A stretch of DNA of 40,054 nt from Desulfobulbaceae bacterium (GCA_015489765.1 WFZC01000337.1:1-40054); one strand, 5' to 3'. Counted from the stretch's first letter, positions 23,120 to 31,736 are shown. Notes: generated from the sequence alone by a model not told the origin. Translations and numbers: made by a program.

Positions 23120-23646
23120 TTTTTTGTGTCCGATTCCGGATGAATGACCGCCGTGACCCGACCGGATTTTTTCCTGTCCTGCTCGACAATGGAGCGCTTT
23201 TCATCGAGATAGTAGGTGATTGTCTTGCCCGATACCATGTTGGGACCCTGCCATGCCTTGGCATTGCCGCTGAGGATTACCTTGCGGTCCCTGGCAAAAT
23301 AATCCATGCGATTGCCGGTGCCGAGCCAGTCACCCTGGGTGATTTCCACATTTTTTCTGCAGATGAGTTTTTTGACCTCGCTGGAACTGTTCCGGCCCTT
23401 TTTTTTGCCCTTGTCCTGGGTGTAGTAGACGGTCATCTCCTGGCAACGAATGGTCAGGTTACCCTGGCTGGCATCAACGTTGCCGAGAAATATGACCGAA
23501 TTTTTCTGTTCCTGGGAGATCATCCGGTCCGCTTCGATGTGGATGGGTGCCGATGCCTTGTCGGCTCCAAAGGCGGTGACCGAAAGTAACAGAAGAATCG
23601 CCGGTAGAATGAGCAGCGGAATATTTTTTATCGTTAGTGTTTTCAT
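23116..23646 (-). CDS. lptA: LPS-bridge protein LptA
   Basis: A 176-residue periplasmic protein with an N-terminal signal peptide (residues 1-27, cut after AFGA). The OstA-like beta-jellyroll follows: APIHIEADRMISQEQKNSVIFLGNVDASQGNLTIRCQEM and the repeated strands VEITQGDWLGTGNRMDYFARDRKVILSGNAKAWQGPNMVSG. It forms the bridge that carries LPS across the periplasm. AGGTT lies before ATG 23646. lptC, usually just upstream, is not here: the next 237 bp are the divergent gap to argB, so lptC must lie elsewhere or be diverged. Confidence 0.92.
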   Translation of the reverse strand: MKTLTIKNIPLLILPAILLLLSVTAFGADKASAPIHIEADRMISQEQKNSVIFLGNVDASQGNLTIRCQEMTVYYTQDKGKKKGRNSSSEVKKLICRKNVEITQGDWLGTGNRMDYFARDRKVILSGNAKAWQGPNMVSGKTITYYLDEKRSIVEQDRKKSGRVTAVIHPESDTKK

Positions 23647-23883
23647 AACCTATTATATGTATGTTTTTTCTAAAAAAAGCAGGGAGTATATGTATCCGGT
23701 TTGTTTTTTGCAAAGGCAATTGTACAAGGTCATCGAATAAAAGTAAAGAGGTTCCGGCGCGGTTTTCCTCTGCGTAATCCTGCAATACAACTGTTTACAG
23801 CCGTTTGCGGGACGGGTAATATAGCTTGTTTCTACCCGTGTCGGAAAAACCGGCCCATTGTGATCATTTGATGTGGAGATGGT

Positions 23884-24768
23884 ATGGAAAAAAGCATAGC
23901 CAAGGCCAAGGTCCTGATAGAGTCGTTGCCATATATACGTGAATTTAACGAAAAAACTGTGGTGATCAAGTATGGCGGCCACGCCATGGTGGATGAGGAG
24001 CTCAAGAAGAATTTCGCCCTTGATATCATTTTGATGAAGTACATCGGTTTGAATCCGGTTATTGTCCATGGCGGCGGGCCGCAGATCAACCGTTTCCTTG
24101 AAAAGATGCAGATCACGCCCAGCTATATCCAGGGAATGCGGGTGACCGACGGCGAAACCATGGACGTGGTCGAAATGGTACTGGTGGGCAAGGTCAACAA
24201 GGAAATCGTCGGCCTGATCAACCACTGCGGCGGCAAGGCGGTTGGCCTGTCCGGCCGGGACGGCGATCTTGTCCAGGCGAGGAAGATGCGCATCCACAGT
24301 AAATCCGACGATGCCAACCGACCGCCTGAACTCATTGATCTGGGCCGGGTCGGCGAGGTGACCAGGATCAATCCGGATATTCTGCAAACCCTGGACAGTC
24401 AGGATTTTATTCCGGTCATTGCGCCGGTGGGCGTGGGTGAGGACGGGCAGGCGTTTAATATCAACGCTGATCTGGTGGCAGGTGCCATTGCCGCCGAGCT
24501 CGGCGCCGTCAAGCTGATCCTGCTCACCGATGTGGAAGGGGTGAAGAATTCCGAGGGTGATCTCCTGTCCACCATCCACCGGGATGAAATAGAGACCCTG
24601 ATTGACCAAGGTGTTATCGGCGGCGGCATGATCCCCAAGGTTCGTTGCTGTCAGGCGGCCCTGGATGGCGGCGTAACCAAGACCCATATTATCGATGGGC
24701 GCCGGGAGCATGCCGTGCTGTTGGAAATTTTTACCCCGGAAGGTATCGGGACGGAGATTATATCATGA
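23884..24768 (+). CDS. argB: Acetylglutamate kinase
   Basis: A 294-residue cytosolic amino-acid kinase, the second step of arginine synthesis. It phosphorylates N-acetylglutamate. Signatures are [11 protein letters not shown] at the start (KxGG phosphate loop), [68 protein letters not shown] and [11 protein letters not shown]. The arginine-sensitive type has an N-terminal helix, and the first 20 residues ([22 protein letters not shown]) match it, so feedback by arginine is likely. GGAG precedes the ATG. The last four bases ATGA would overlap the argD start if the MITE-like insert were removed. Confidence 0.97.
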   Translation: MEKSIAKAKVLIESLPYIREFNEKTVVIKYGGHAMVDEELKKNFALDIILMKYIGLNPVIVHGGGPQINRFLEKMQITPSYIQGMRVTDGETMDVVEMVLVGKVNKEIVGLINHCGGKAVGLSGRDGDLVQARKMRIHSKSDDANRPPELIDLGRVGEVTRINPDILQTLDSQDFIPVIAPVGVGEDGQAFNINADLVAGAIAAELGAVKLILLTDVEGVKNSEGDLLSTIHRDEIETLIDQGVIGGGMIPKVRCCQAALDGGVTKTHIIDGRREHAVLLEIFTPEGIGTEIIS

Positions 24769-24943
24769 TGGCGTTGTAAAAACTTCGATCTACTGCGTCG
24801 TGTGTCCCGGGGCGATTTACAACATACTACCTGTATAGTTGAGACCCGCCCCGGAACACTACTCTTCGGAGTCTACGCTTCGCTCCGCTTACCTGTATAT
24901 CTGTGTTTTTACTTAGCCATCTAAAAAATTGGACTTTTAGGGT
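24769..24943 (+). mobile_element. MITE-like element copy 3 (175 bp) inserted between argB and argD
   Basis: The element starts TGGCGTTGTAAAAACTTCG and ends GGACTTTTAGGGT. It is flanked by a perfect 12-bp direct repeat ATTATATCATGA (24757-24768 and 24944-24955). The left repeat contains the argB stop and the right repeat contains the argD start. The inner stem GTGTCCCGGGGCG (24802-24814) with CGCCCCGGAACAC (24847-24859) is intact. There is no reading frame. The insertion separates two genes that would otherwise share an ATGA overlap. Confidence 0.85.
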
Positions 24944-24951
24944 ATTATATC

Positions 24952-26148
24952 ATGAGTAATGCGGATTGGGCGGCACGGGGAGAGCAGGTGTTTATAGGGA
25001 CCTACAGCCGGTTTCCGGCGGCAATGGTAAAGGGCAGGGGGTGCAGGCTCTGGGATGATGACGGCAGGGAATATCTTGATTTTCTGGCAGGGATTGCCGT
25101 CTGTTCACTGGGCCACTGCCATCCGGCCGTCACCCGGGCGGTCTGTGAGCAGGCGCAGGAACTGATGCATGTCTCCAATCTCTTTCATACCAAACCGCAG
25201 ATTCGGCTGGCGGAGCTGCTCTTGGCCAATACCTTTGCCGACAAGGTGTTTATGGCCAATTCAGGGGCCGAGGCCAATGAGGCGGCCATCAAACTGGCCA
25301 GGATTCACAGCGGTGCCGGACGCTATGAGATTATTTCGCTGTCCGGTTCTTTTCATGGCCGTACCCTGGCCACGGTTGCCGCCACCGGTCAGCCCAAGTT
25401 TCACCAGGGGTTTGAACCGCTGCCCGAGGGATTTGTCCATGCCCGTTTTGGTGATCCGGCGGAGGTGGAACGGCTGATCAATGAAAAGACCTGCGCCATC
25501 CTCTGTGAGCCGGTACAGGGTGAATCAGGGGTCCGGCCCCTGGACAGGGAATATCTACAGGCCATTCGCGCCATGTGCGATGAATGGGGACTGCTGCTCA
25601 TCTTTGACGAGGTACAAACCGGCATGGGACGGACCGGAACCCTGTTTGCCTATGAGCAGCTCGATGTTGTTCCTGACATAATGACGGCGGCCAAGGCCCT
25701 GGGCAATGGTCTGCCCATCGGCGCCATGCTGACCACCGACAAGATTGCCGCGTCTCTTGGGGTGGGAACCCACGCCTCCACATTCGGCGGCAATCCGGTG
25801 GCGGCGGCAGCAGCGGTTGCGGTAATGGAAACCATGCTGGCACCGGGATTTTTTGAGGGGGTTGCCGAGCGGAGCCGTTATTTTATCCATCGTCTCGAAG
25901 AGCTGGCGGTGAAATTTCCGCAGCTGGCAACCGGCGTTCGCGGTCGGGGCATGCTGATAGGATTGGTGCTGACGGAAAAAGGCAGGGAGCTGGGGGCTGA
26001 AATCGTGGGCAGGCTTTTTGAACGGGGTGTGCTGATCAACTTTGCCGGAATGCGGGTGCTCAGGTTTATTCCACCGTTGACCGTCAGCCGGGACGAGATT
26101 GACCAGCTCATTGAGCAGTTGACCAGAGTGCTGGCCGAATTTTCCTGA
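24952..26148 (+). CDS. argD: Acetylornithine aminotransferase
   Basis: A 398-residue PLP enzyme of class III aminotransferases that converts N-acetylglutamate semialdehyde to N-acetylornithine. Features include DFLAGIAVCSLGHCHPAV, NSGAEANEAAIKLARIH, SGSFHGRTLATVAATGQ, the cofactor Asp in LLIFDEVQTGMGRTG, and the PLP lysine in TAAKALGNGLPIGAML. Length is typical. The start codon lies inside the right copy of the 12-bp duplication. The element next to it offers no clear ribosome site (TAGGGTATTATATC), so its translation may have changed since the insertion. mntP follows after 11 bp. Confidence 0.96.
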   Translation: MSNADWAARGEQVFIGTYSRFPAAMVKGRGCRLWDDDGREYLDFLAGIAVCSLGHCHPAVTRAVCEQAQELMHVSNLFHTKPQIRLAELLLANTFADKVFMANSGAEANEAAIKLARIHSGAGRYEIISLSGSFHGRTLATVAATGQPKFHQGFEPLPEGFVHARFGDPAEVERLINEKTCAILCEPVQGESGVRPLDREYLQAIRAMCDEWGLLLIFDEVQTGMGRTGTLFAYEQLDVVPDIMTAAKALGNGLPIGAMLTTDKIAASLGVGTHASTFGGNPVAAAAAVAVMETMLAPGFFEGVAERSRYFIHRLEELAVKFPQLATGVRGRGMLIGLVLTEKGRELGAEIVGRLFERGVLINFAGMRVLRFIPPLTVSRDEIDQLIEQLTRVLAEFS

Positions 26149-26159
26149 ATCCTCTGTAA

Positions 26160-26726
26160 GTGGACCTGACCTCTCTGCTTGCCATTGCCGTGGCCCTGGC
26201 CATGGATGCCTTTGCCGTTTCCCTTGCCGCAGGGGCCGTGCTCTGCCCGGTGACCTGGCGCCACTGCTTTCGTCTGGGATTTCATTTCGGCCTTTTTCAG
26301 GGGTTGATGCCGATCATCGGCTGGCTGGCCGGCAGGAATGTTCAGCAATACATTCTTTCCTGGAATTCCTGGATAGCCTTCAGCCTGCTCTTGTTCCTGG
26401 GCCTTCGCATGATTCATGAAGCAGTATCCGATGAGCGGCCGGACAAACCTGCCACTGATCCCAGCCGCGGCCTTACTCTGGTTGCCCTTTCCATCGCCAC
26501 CTCAATTGACGCCCTGGCCGTAGGCCTGACCCTTGCCATGATCGGGGTTACCATCTGGATGCCTGCGCTTGTCATCGGTCTGGTCGCCCTTGTCTTTTCC
26601 GTGGCCGGGGTGCTGCTCGGCAATCGCATCGGTTCCATATGGGGCAGCCGGGTCGAGGTCCTTGGAGGCCTGATCCTTATCGGTATCGGCGGTAAAATTT
26701 TATTGCAGCATCTTGCCGCCGGATAA
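26160..26726 (+). CDS. mntP: Putative manganese efflux pump MntP
   Basis: A 188-residue inner-membrane protein with six predicted helices in two homologous halves. Each half carries the conserved acidic motif of the family: AMDAFAVSLAAG (about 15-26) and SIDALAVGLTLA (about 117-130). MntP exports Mn2+ and protects against manganese excess. The start is GTG 26160, 11 bp after argD; no ribosome site is visible, so translation is probably coupled to argD. The yybP-ykoY riboswitch that often controls mntP was not seen, in keeping with its place inside the arg operon. Confidence 0.9.
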   Translation: MDLTSLLAIAVALAMDAFAVSLAAGAVLCPVTWRHCFRLGFHFGLFQGLMPIIGWLAGRNVQQYILSWNSWIAFSLLLFLGLRMIHEAVSDERPDKPATDPSRGLTLVALSIATSIDALAVGLTLAMIGVTIWMPALVIGLVALVFSVAGVLLGNRIGSIWGSRVEVLGGLILIGIGGKILLQHLAAG

Positions 26727-26747
26727 TTGCGTCTGGAGAGAGGGATT

Positions 26748-27938
26748 TTATAACAACAGGGCCGAGACAACGGCGCCGATCAGCACCACATAGAGGATAT
26801 TGACCTTTTTAAGAAGGGCGATCAGGGCGCAGGCTGCGATCAGGGCCGAGAGCGGTGTCCAGTGGACAGCGAGTCCGAAGCGGATGGTGACGGCCAGCAG
26901 CAGGCCGACAAAGGAGACCAGAACTCCACGCAGGGCACGTTGCAGGGATGCGTTGTGCTGCATGCGGTCAAAGTAGGGGACAACAAGCAGGAGCAAAAAG
27001 AGAGACGGGGTAAAGATGGAAATGGTGCCGACAAGAGCGCCGGGGACATTTGCCAGCAGGTAACCGGCAAAGGTGGCGGTGATAACGATGGGGCCGGGTG
27101 TGACCTGACCCAGGGCAATACCGTCCATCAGGGCCTGGTTGCTCATCCAGTGATGCACCTCGACGATTTCGTGGAAGAGAAGCGGCACCGAGGCATAGCC
27201 GCCGCCAAAGGCAAAGAAATCAATCTTCATCATCAGGACCGAAAGGGAAAAGAGATCACGGCGGATGAAAAAGAGCAGCCCGAGACAGGTTACGGCGGCA
27301 AGCCCCAGCAAGAGGGCCGGCTGCAGCGCTTTCCAGGTTGTTGTTGGGAGTTCAACGGCCTGCAGTTGAGAGGTGTCTTCCTTGACATGTGATCTGTAGA
27401 GGAGAAGGCCGATGAGTCCCGATGTCAGGATAGCGATGATCGGGCTGCCGCCAGCGGCGAGAAAGAGCGAGGCTCCCGCAACGAGCAGGACATCCTGTTT
27501 GGCTGTAAGATAGCGGCGGCCAAAGCTGATGGCAGCCGCCGCAACCAGGGCGACCACAATGACCTGCAGGCCTGAGAACAGGGCGATGACCCGGGGCAGG
27601 TCATGGGTTCTGGTGTACATGGCCGAAAGGGTGAGCATGAGGAAAAATGCCGGCAGGCCAAAGGCGGTGTAGGCGGCAACCGCACCCCATGGTCCGCCTG
27701 CGCGCAGGCCCGCATAGGCGGCCGCCTGCATGGCGGTGGCGCCTGGAATTGTCTGGCAGAGGGCAATACCTTTTTTAAAGGAGTCCTCTTTGACCCATTT
27801 CCTGTCCTTGACCGCCATCCTTCTGATGTAGGCGACCATTGCCGGGCCACCGAAAGCCGTAAGGCCCAATCGCAAAAAGGCGAGAAAAATAGCAGAGATT
27901 GTGGCCGGGTATTTTTTTTCAGTTATTATTGGTTCCAT
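26748..27938 (-). CDS. chrA: Chromate transporter (CHR family, two-domain)
   Basis: A 396-residue inner-membrane protein with two CHR domains. The first has FLRLGLTAFGGPAMVAYIRR and ALCQTIPGATAMQAAAYAG; the second has KIDFFAFGGGYASVPLLFHEI and GIALGQVTPGPIVITATFAGYL. The duplicated G-GG and PGP motifs define the long-chain ChrA type, which exports chromate and may move sulfate. It is the last gene of a minus-strand trio with the SNase-like protein (13-bp overlap) and hemerythrin. Chromate resistance is inferred from the family only; no chrB regulator is present. Confidence 0.92.
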   Translation of the reverse strand: MEPIITEKKYPATISAIFLAFLRLGLTAFGGPAMVAYIRRMAVKDRKWVKEDSFKKGIALCQTIPGATAMQAAAYAGLRAGGPWGAVAAYTAFGLPAFFLMLTLSAMYTRTHDLPRVIALFSGLQVIVVALVAAAAISFGRRYLTAKQDVLLVAGASLFLAAGGSPIIAILTSGLIGLLLYRSHVKEDTSQLQAVELPTTTWKALQPALLLGLAAVTCLGLLFFIRRDLFSLSVLMMKIDFFAFGGGYASVPLLFHEIVEVHHWMSNQALMDGIALGQVTPGPIVITATFAGYLLANVPGALVGTISIFTPSLFLLLLVVPYFDRMQHNASLQRALRGVLVSFVGLLLAVTIRFGLAVHWTPLSALIAACALIALLKKVNILYVVLIGAVVSALLL

Positions 27939-28432
27939 TTTTTTCGCCGTGATGATTGTTGTTCGGTATCAGCCCATATGCCTCGGTGACGAGTGCGGGC
28001 AAACCGTTCATACCGCAGCCACTGCTGACAGGCGGAAGAGCGACATTGTTCCCTGTTGACAAAGGCGTAGCCTGATCGAAGAAGAAACTCGTTGAAATTT
28101 TGACCATTTCTGAAAACCATGGCAATGATATGGCCTTGGGAATCCGTTGTTATCGGATTGATTTTGATCTTGTTGCCGGTGATTGAGGCAGCGGCAAATT
28201 TTCTGGCCTTTTCTCCCGGCATCGTCTGTGGATCGGGTGATTTGATGCCATACAGGGTGATGGCGCGGTGTGTATCCTGCCAGGAGACAATCAGGGTGTC
28301 CCCGGCCAAAACTTTTAGTACCCGGCCGTTCCAGGCAAGGGCAGGGGCAGCGGAAAAGAGGATCAGGGCGCATAACATGCCGACCGACCAGCTCGGTTGC
28401 ACCAATCGTTGAGGGTGGCGAAGATAGACCAC
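27926..28432 (-). CDS. Secreted SNase-like protein with degenerate active site
   Basis: A 168-residue protein. GTG 28432 is chosen because AGGGGA lies 7 bp upstream; the TTG used by the track would put the start inside the previous gene. A signal peptide (about 1-33, SVGMLCALILFSAAPALAW) leads to a thermonuclease/SNase fold: VLKVLAGDTLIVSW, ITLYGIKSPD, NEFLLRSGYAFVN and ARTRHRGIW. Aligned by eye with staphylococcal nuclease, the catalytic R35 and R87 positions read T and H, and the calcium-binding D40 position reads K, so nuclease activity is doubtful. It starts 4 bp after the hemerythrin stop and overlaps chrA by 13 bp. Confidence 0.75.
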   Translation of the reverse strand: MVYLRHPQRLVQPSWSVGMLCALILFSAAPALAWNGRVLKVLAGDTLIVSWQDTHRAITLYGIKSPDPQTMPGEKARKFAAASITGNKIKINPITTDSQGHIIAMVFRNGQNFNEFLLRSGYAFVNREQCRSSACQQWLRYERFARTRHRGIWADTEQQSSRRKKWNQ

Positions 28433-28436
28433 AGGT

Positions 28437-28835
28437 TTATCCCCTGGATTTATAAAAACGGCCAAATTGTTGGTCCATGCCGGTCACATGATCGCGTATC
28501 CAGCCGCTCAGTTCCTGCTGCAGCAGATTGGTGAGGTCTGCGCTTAGGCCATCGGTGGCAAGTTGTTGGTGCAGCGAGTCAAAACAATCGACAAATTCGG
28601 CATGGGCCTGCTGTTGTTCCCCAAGGCCCTCATAGTTCAACTCCGCCATATGTCTTTCTTCCAGGGTAAAATGCATGGCCGCATATTGTTTGAGCCGTTT
28701 GAGAAGGGCGTCCAGATCTTGCGGCCCGATACCGCCTGCCAGGGCAGCATCAAGATCATCACTTAACCGGAAGAGCTGTTTGTGCTGCGCATCGATGGCA
28801 CCAATACCCAAGGCATATTTTTTATTCCATTTCAT
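28437..28835 (-). CDS. Bacteriohemerythrin
   Basis: A 132-residue four-helix protein with the complete set of diiron ligands: IDAQHKQLF, HFTLEERHM (H and E), HAEFVDCF and WIRDHVTGMDQQF (H and D). It binds oxygen reversibly and may deliver or buffer O2 or sense it. Translation from MKWNKKYALGIGAIDAQH (ATG 28835) matches the usual family start; the longer track ORF runs through non-coding sequence. It lies first in a trio with the SNase-like protein and chrA, and is divergent from the MBL hydrolase and cytochrome bd genes, which suits a local oxygen-handling theme. Confidence 0.93.
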   Translation of the reverse strand: MKWNKKYALGIGAIDAQHKQLFRLSDDLDAALAGGIGPQDLDALLKRLKQYAAMHFTLEERHMAELNYEGLGEQQQAHAEFVDCFDSLHQQLATDGLSADLTNLLQQELSGWIRDHVTGMDQQFGRFYKSRG

Positions 28836-29064
28836 CGTAATCTTCGATAGAGTTTCGCGTGTGGGCGGAAAACGCCTTTGCATATTCCTCATCGGGTATT
28901 GTGCCACCTTTATTCGGGTAAAGCAATCAGGGAAAATACATTGCTTCACTGTAAGTGGACAGAGGCACAGGTGTTGTATGTCCCATGGGAATGAGTTTTT
29001 ACTATTGTAAAAAAGGAAATGATGCCGGATAGATGCTGTCCTGCGGCATAAATGAGGTACATCC

Positions 29065-29907
29065 ATGACAACTCTTCTTGACCTGGGATCCATGGAGGTC
29101 TCCTGGCTTGGCGGCGGTGAATTTGAACTGGACGGCGGCACCATGTTTGGTGCGGTGCCGAAAATACTCTGGCGGAAAAAATACCCGCCCGATGAGGAGA
29201 ATTATATCAAACTGCTCAACGCCCCCCTGCTGGTAACGGTAGAAGGTCACAATATTCTGATCGATACCGGCCTGGGGAATAAACTTACCGTCAAACAGAA
29301 GCAGATCTTCCGGGTATACCGAGACTGGTCACTGGTGGAGGACCTGGCGGCAAAGGGTCTGGCAAGGGAGGATATTGATATCGTCATCCTGACCCATTGT
29401 GATTTTGATCATGCCGGCGGCGTGGTCATGCGCAAAGGTAACGGCCAGTTGGAGCTGACCTTTCCCCGTGCCCGGCATATCATACAGAAACGGGAATGGG
29501 AGGATGTCTGTGTACCCAATATTCGTTCGGCCCATACATACTGGCCGGATAACTTTTCCGGGCTTGCCGACAGCGGCCAGCTGGAACTTGTGGATGGTGA
29601 TGCGCAAATTGTGCCGGGCATCACTGTGAGTCTTACCGGGGGCCACACACGGGGGCATCAACTGGTGGCCATGGAGGGCGAGAAAGAATGCGCCGTCCAC
29701 CTCGGTGATCTTTTCCCCACCCATACCCATGCCAATCCCCTGTGGATCATGGCCTATGACAACTTTCCCCTGGATGTGGTGCGGATAAAAGAGAGTCTGC
29801 TGCCGGAGTACATTCGCAACCAATGCTGGTTTACCTTTTATCACGATATCTATATGAAGGCCTGCCGGCTTGACGGAGAGGGACGGGTGGCCACATCCCT
29901 GGTATAA
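29065..29907 (+). CDS. MBL-fold metallo-hydrolase
   Basis: A 280-residue protein of the metallo-beta-lactamase superfamily. The N-terminal strands EVSWLGGGEFELDGG and LLVTVEGHNILIDTGLGNK are followed by the metal motif ILTHCDFDHAGG, then SLTGGHTRGHQLVAM and VHLGDLFPTHTHANP, with WFTFYHD at the end. The canonical HxHxDH reads H-C-D-F-D-H, with Asp in the second ligand place, a variant seen in some lactonase-like members. No signal peptide is present. The layout resembles lactonase/AttM-type and related hydrolases; the substrate is unknown. GAGGTACATCC precedes the ATG. It lies 139 bp before cydB. Confidence 0.8.
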   Translation: MTTLLDLGSMEVSWLGGGEFELDGGTMFGAVPKILWRKKYPPDEENYIKLLNAPLLVTVEGHNILIDTGLGNKLTVKQKQIFRVYRDWSLVEDLAAKGLAREDIDIVILTHCDFDHAGGVVMRKGNGQLELTFPRARHIIQKREWEDVCVPNIRSAHTYWPDNFSGLADSGQLELVDGDAQIVPGITVSLTGGHTRGHQLVAMEGEKECAVHLGDLFPTHTHANPLWIMAYDNFPLDVVRIKESLLPEYIRNQCWFTFYHDIYMKACRLDGEGRVATSLV

Positions 29908-29954
29908 TCAGCATGGGGCCAGAAAATCGATGCCAATCCCGCTATTTTTCTTCC

Positions 29955-29998
29955 TTGACAGAAAATCAGTTTTTCAATATAAGACCAAATCAATCTTA
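29955..29998 (+). promoter_or_regulatory. cyd operon promoter with overlapping inverted repeat
   Basis: TTGACA (29955-29960), a 17-bp spacer and TATAAG (29978-29983) make a near-consensus sigma-70 promoter 62 bp before the cydB start. An inverted repeat TAAGA-N9-TCTTA (29980-29998) covers the -10 box and the likely start point. It is a plausible operator for the Rrf2-family protein encoded in the same operon. Confidence 0.65.
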
Positions 29999-30045
29999 AA
30001 TGTCTTTGTTCGATATTTTTTCAGCTACTTCAAAGGAGTAAACTC

Positions 30046-31191
30046 ATGATTGCCTTATGGATTCAAAATGCAAGCCATGCCCAGTTACAGGAACTCTGGT
30101 GGTTGCTCTGTTCCGTGGTTGGTTCCCTGTTTCTCTTTCTGACCTTTGTTCAGGGCGGGCAGACACTGCTCTGGCAGGTGGCGGAGACAGATACTGACAA
30201 GGACCTGATCATCAACTCACTGGGAAGAAAATGGGAGTTGACCTTCACAACCCTGGTCCTGTTCGGCGGCGCCCTGTTTGCTGCCTTTCCCAAATTTTAC
30301 GCGACTTCATTCGGCGGTGCCTACTGGGTATGGATTCTCATTTTGTTTACCTTTATTATTCAGGCGGTCAGCTACGAGTATCGCAAAAAGCCCGGTAACA
30401 TCCTGGGCGCAAGGGTTTACGAGGGATTTCTCCTGGTAAACGGCGTTGTCGGTATCCTGCTTATCGGGGCAGCCGTCGGCACCTTTTTCACCGGTTCCAA
30501 TTTTGTTTTGAGCCAATACAACCTGGTGACCTGGACCAGCTCCCTGCGCGGGCTCGAGGCCGCCTTTTCCCTGTTCAACCTTTCCGTTGGCCTGTTTCTG
30601 GTCTTTAATGCCCGCGCTTTAGGCGCCATGTACCTGCTGAATAATATTGATTTCACCGACAACGACGGCCTGGAGGAGCGGTTACGGGCCGCAGCCTATA
30701 AAAATTTTCTCTACAGCCTGCCCTTTCTCGGCTGGTTTGTTCTCCAGATTATCCCAATGGACGGCTATGGTATTGGCCAGAACGGGGAGATTGTTCGTGT
30801 CACCTTTAAGTATTTTCTCAATCTCATCGAGGTGCCGGCCCTGTTTATCTCGTTGGTATTCGGGCTGCTGCTGGTCGTGACCGGGGTCATGCTGACGGCC
30901 AAAACATCTGCCAGGTGCGGTATCTGGTCATCCGGGCTGGGCACGGTGTTGCTGGGCCTGGCCATCTTTGGAATGGCCGGGTTTAACAATACGGCCTTTT
31001 ATCCCTCAAAGGTTGATCTCCAGTCCAGTCTGACCATCTATAATGCCTCATCCAGTCTCTATACCCTGCAGGTGATGACCTGGGTGGCCCTGCTCATTCC
31101 TGTTGTCCTTGCCTACGTGATCTATGTCTGGAAATCCATGGACAGCAAGAAGATGAGCCTGGTGGACCTAGGTGGTCGCGGTTCCTATTGA
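30046..31191 (+). CDS. cydB: Cytochrome bd-type quinol oxidase subunit II
   Basis: A 381-residue membrane protein with about nine helices. CydB traits are LQELWWLLCSVVGSLFLFLTFVQGGQ at the N-terminus, IINSLGRKWELTFTTLVLFGGALFAAFPKFYATSFGGAYW, and QAVSYEYRKK, matching the family pattern MINTIGPxWxxNxxWLixxGGAxFAAFPxxYAT. The subunit supports the heme-bearing CydA in reducing O2 with quinol, here most likely for oxygen detoxification. The AAAGGAG site precedes the ATG. The order is unusual: cydB comes first and is separated from cydA by the regulator and DUF4492 genes. The heme subunit alone carries the catalytic ligands. Confidence 0.9.
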   Translation: MIALWIQNASHAQLQELWWLLCSVVGSLFLFLTFVQGGQTLLWQVAETDTDKDLIINSLGRKWELTFTTLVLFGGALFAAFPKFYATSFGGAYWVWILILFTFIIQAVSYEYRKKPGNILGARVYEGFLLVNGVVGILLIGAAVGTFFTGSNFVLSQYNLVTWTSSLRGLEAAFSLFNLSVGLFLVFNARALGAMYLLNNIDFTDNDGLEERLRAAAYKNFLYSLPFLGWFVLQIIPMDGYGIGQNGEIVRVTFKYFLNLIEVPALFISLVFGLLLVVTGVMLTAKTSARCGIWSSGLGTVLLGLAIFGMAGFNNTAFYPSKVDLQSSLTIYNASSSLYTLQVMTWVALLIPVVLAYVIYVWKSMDSKKMSLVDLGGRGSY

Positions 31192-31244
31192 TTCTGGATG
31201 GCATCGTTTATAACCATCCCCTATCAGATAAACCGTTTCTTGGT

Positions 31245-31736
31245 ATGCGACTGACACGCGCCGCCGAATATGCCATCCGCTGTATGGTGTATTTGGCTAA
31301 ACAGGGCAGGGGAGTGCTGACCAGCAGGCAGGAGATTGCCGAGCGGGCCGATATTCCCACCCATTTTCTGGCAAAAATCGCCCAGGACCTTGCCCGGGCC
31401 GGATTTATCGAGATCAGGCAGGGGGCTCGCGGCGGCTTTGTTTTGCTGAAAAAGGCCGCCGACATTTCGCTGCTTGAGGTGGTGGAAACCATGATCGGTG
31501 AAATTTCCCTCAATGACTGTGTCGCCCGGCCGGCATCGTGCAAGATCACCTATGTCTGTGCCGTCCACCGGGTATGGGCAGACGCCCGCGACCAGTTGCG
31601 CGCCACCCTTGCCCAGGTCACCTTTGCCCAACTGGTCAACGAGGAATCCTGTATTTCTTCGTTTCCGTCCGACAAAATGATAGCGTCGGATTCCCTGGAA
31701 CAGGCCATGGTGAATGATTCGGGTAAACTGCAATAA
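31245..31736 (+). CDS. Rrf2-family transcriptional regulator
   Basis: A 163-residue protein. The winged-helix part MRLTRAAEYAIRCMVYLAKQ..TSRQEIAERADIPTHFLAKIAQDLARAGFIEIRQGARGGFVLLKKAADISLLEVVE is typical of Rrf2. Three cysteines follow with spacing C-x6-C-x5-C (NDCVARPASCKITYVC), close to the Fe-S cluster ligands of IscR and NsrR, so it may sense O2, NO or cluster status. ATG 31245 matches the usual family start; a TTG at 31188 overlapping the cydB stop is an alternative. Auto-regulation of the cyd operon through the repeat at 29980 is inferred. Confidence 0.9.
   Translation: MRLTRAAEYAIRCMVYLAKQGRGVLTSRQEIAERADIPTHFLAKIAQDLARAGFIEIRQGARGGFVLLKKAADISLLEVVETMIGEISLNDCVARPASCKITYVCAVHRVWADARDQLRATLAQVTFAQLVNEESCISSFPSDKMIASDSLEQAMVNDSGKLQ

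Noticed and set aside
23653-24711. 352-codon minus-strand ORF that could pass for lptC upstream of lptA
   Set aside because: It is antisense to argB, has no signal anchor and no LptC features.
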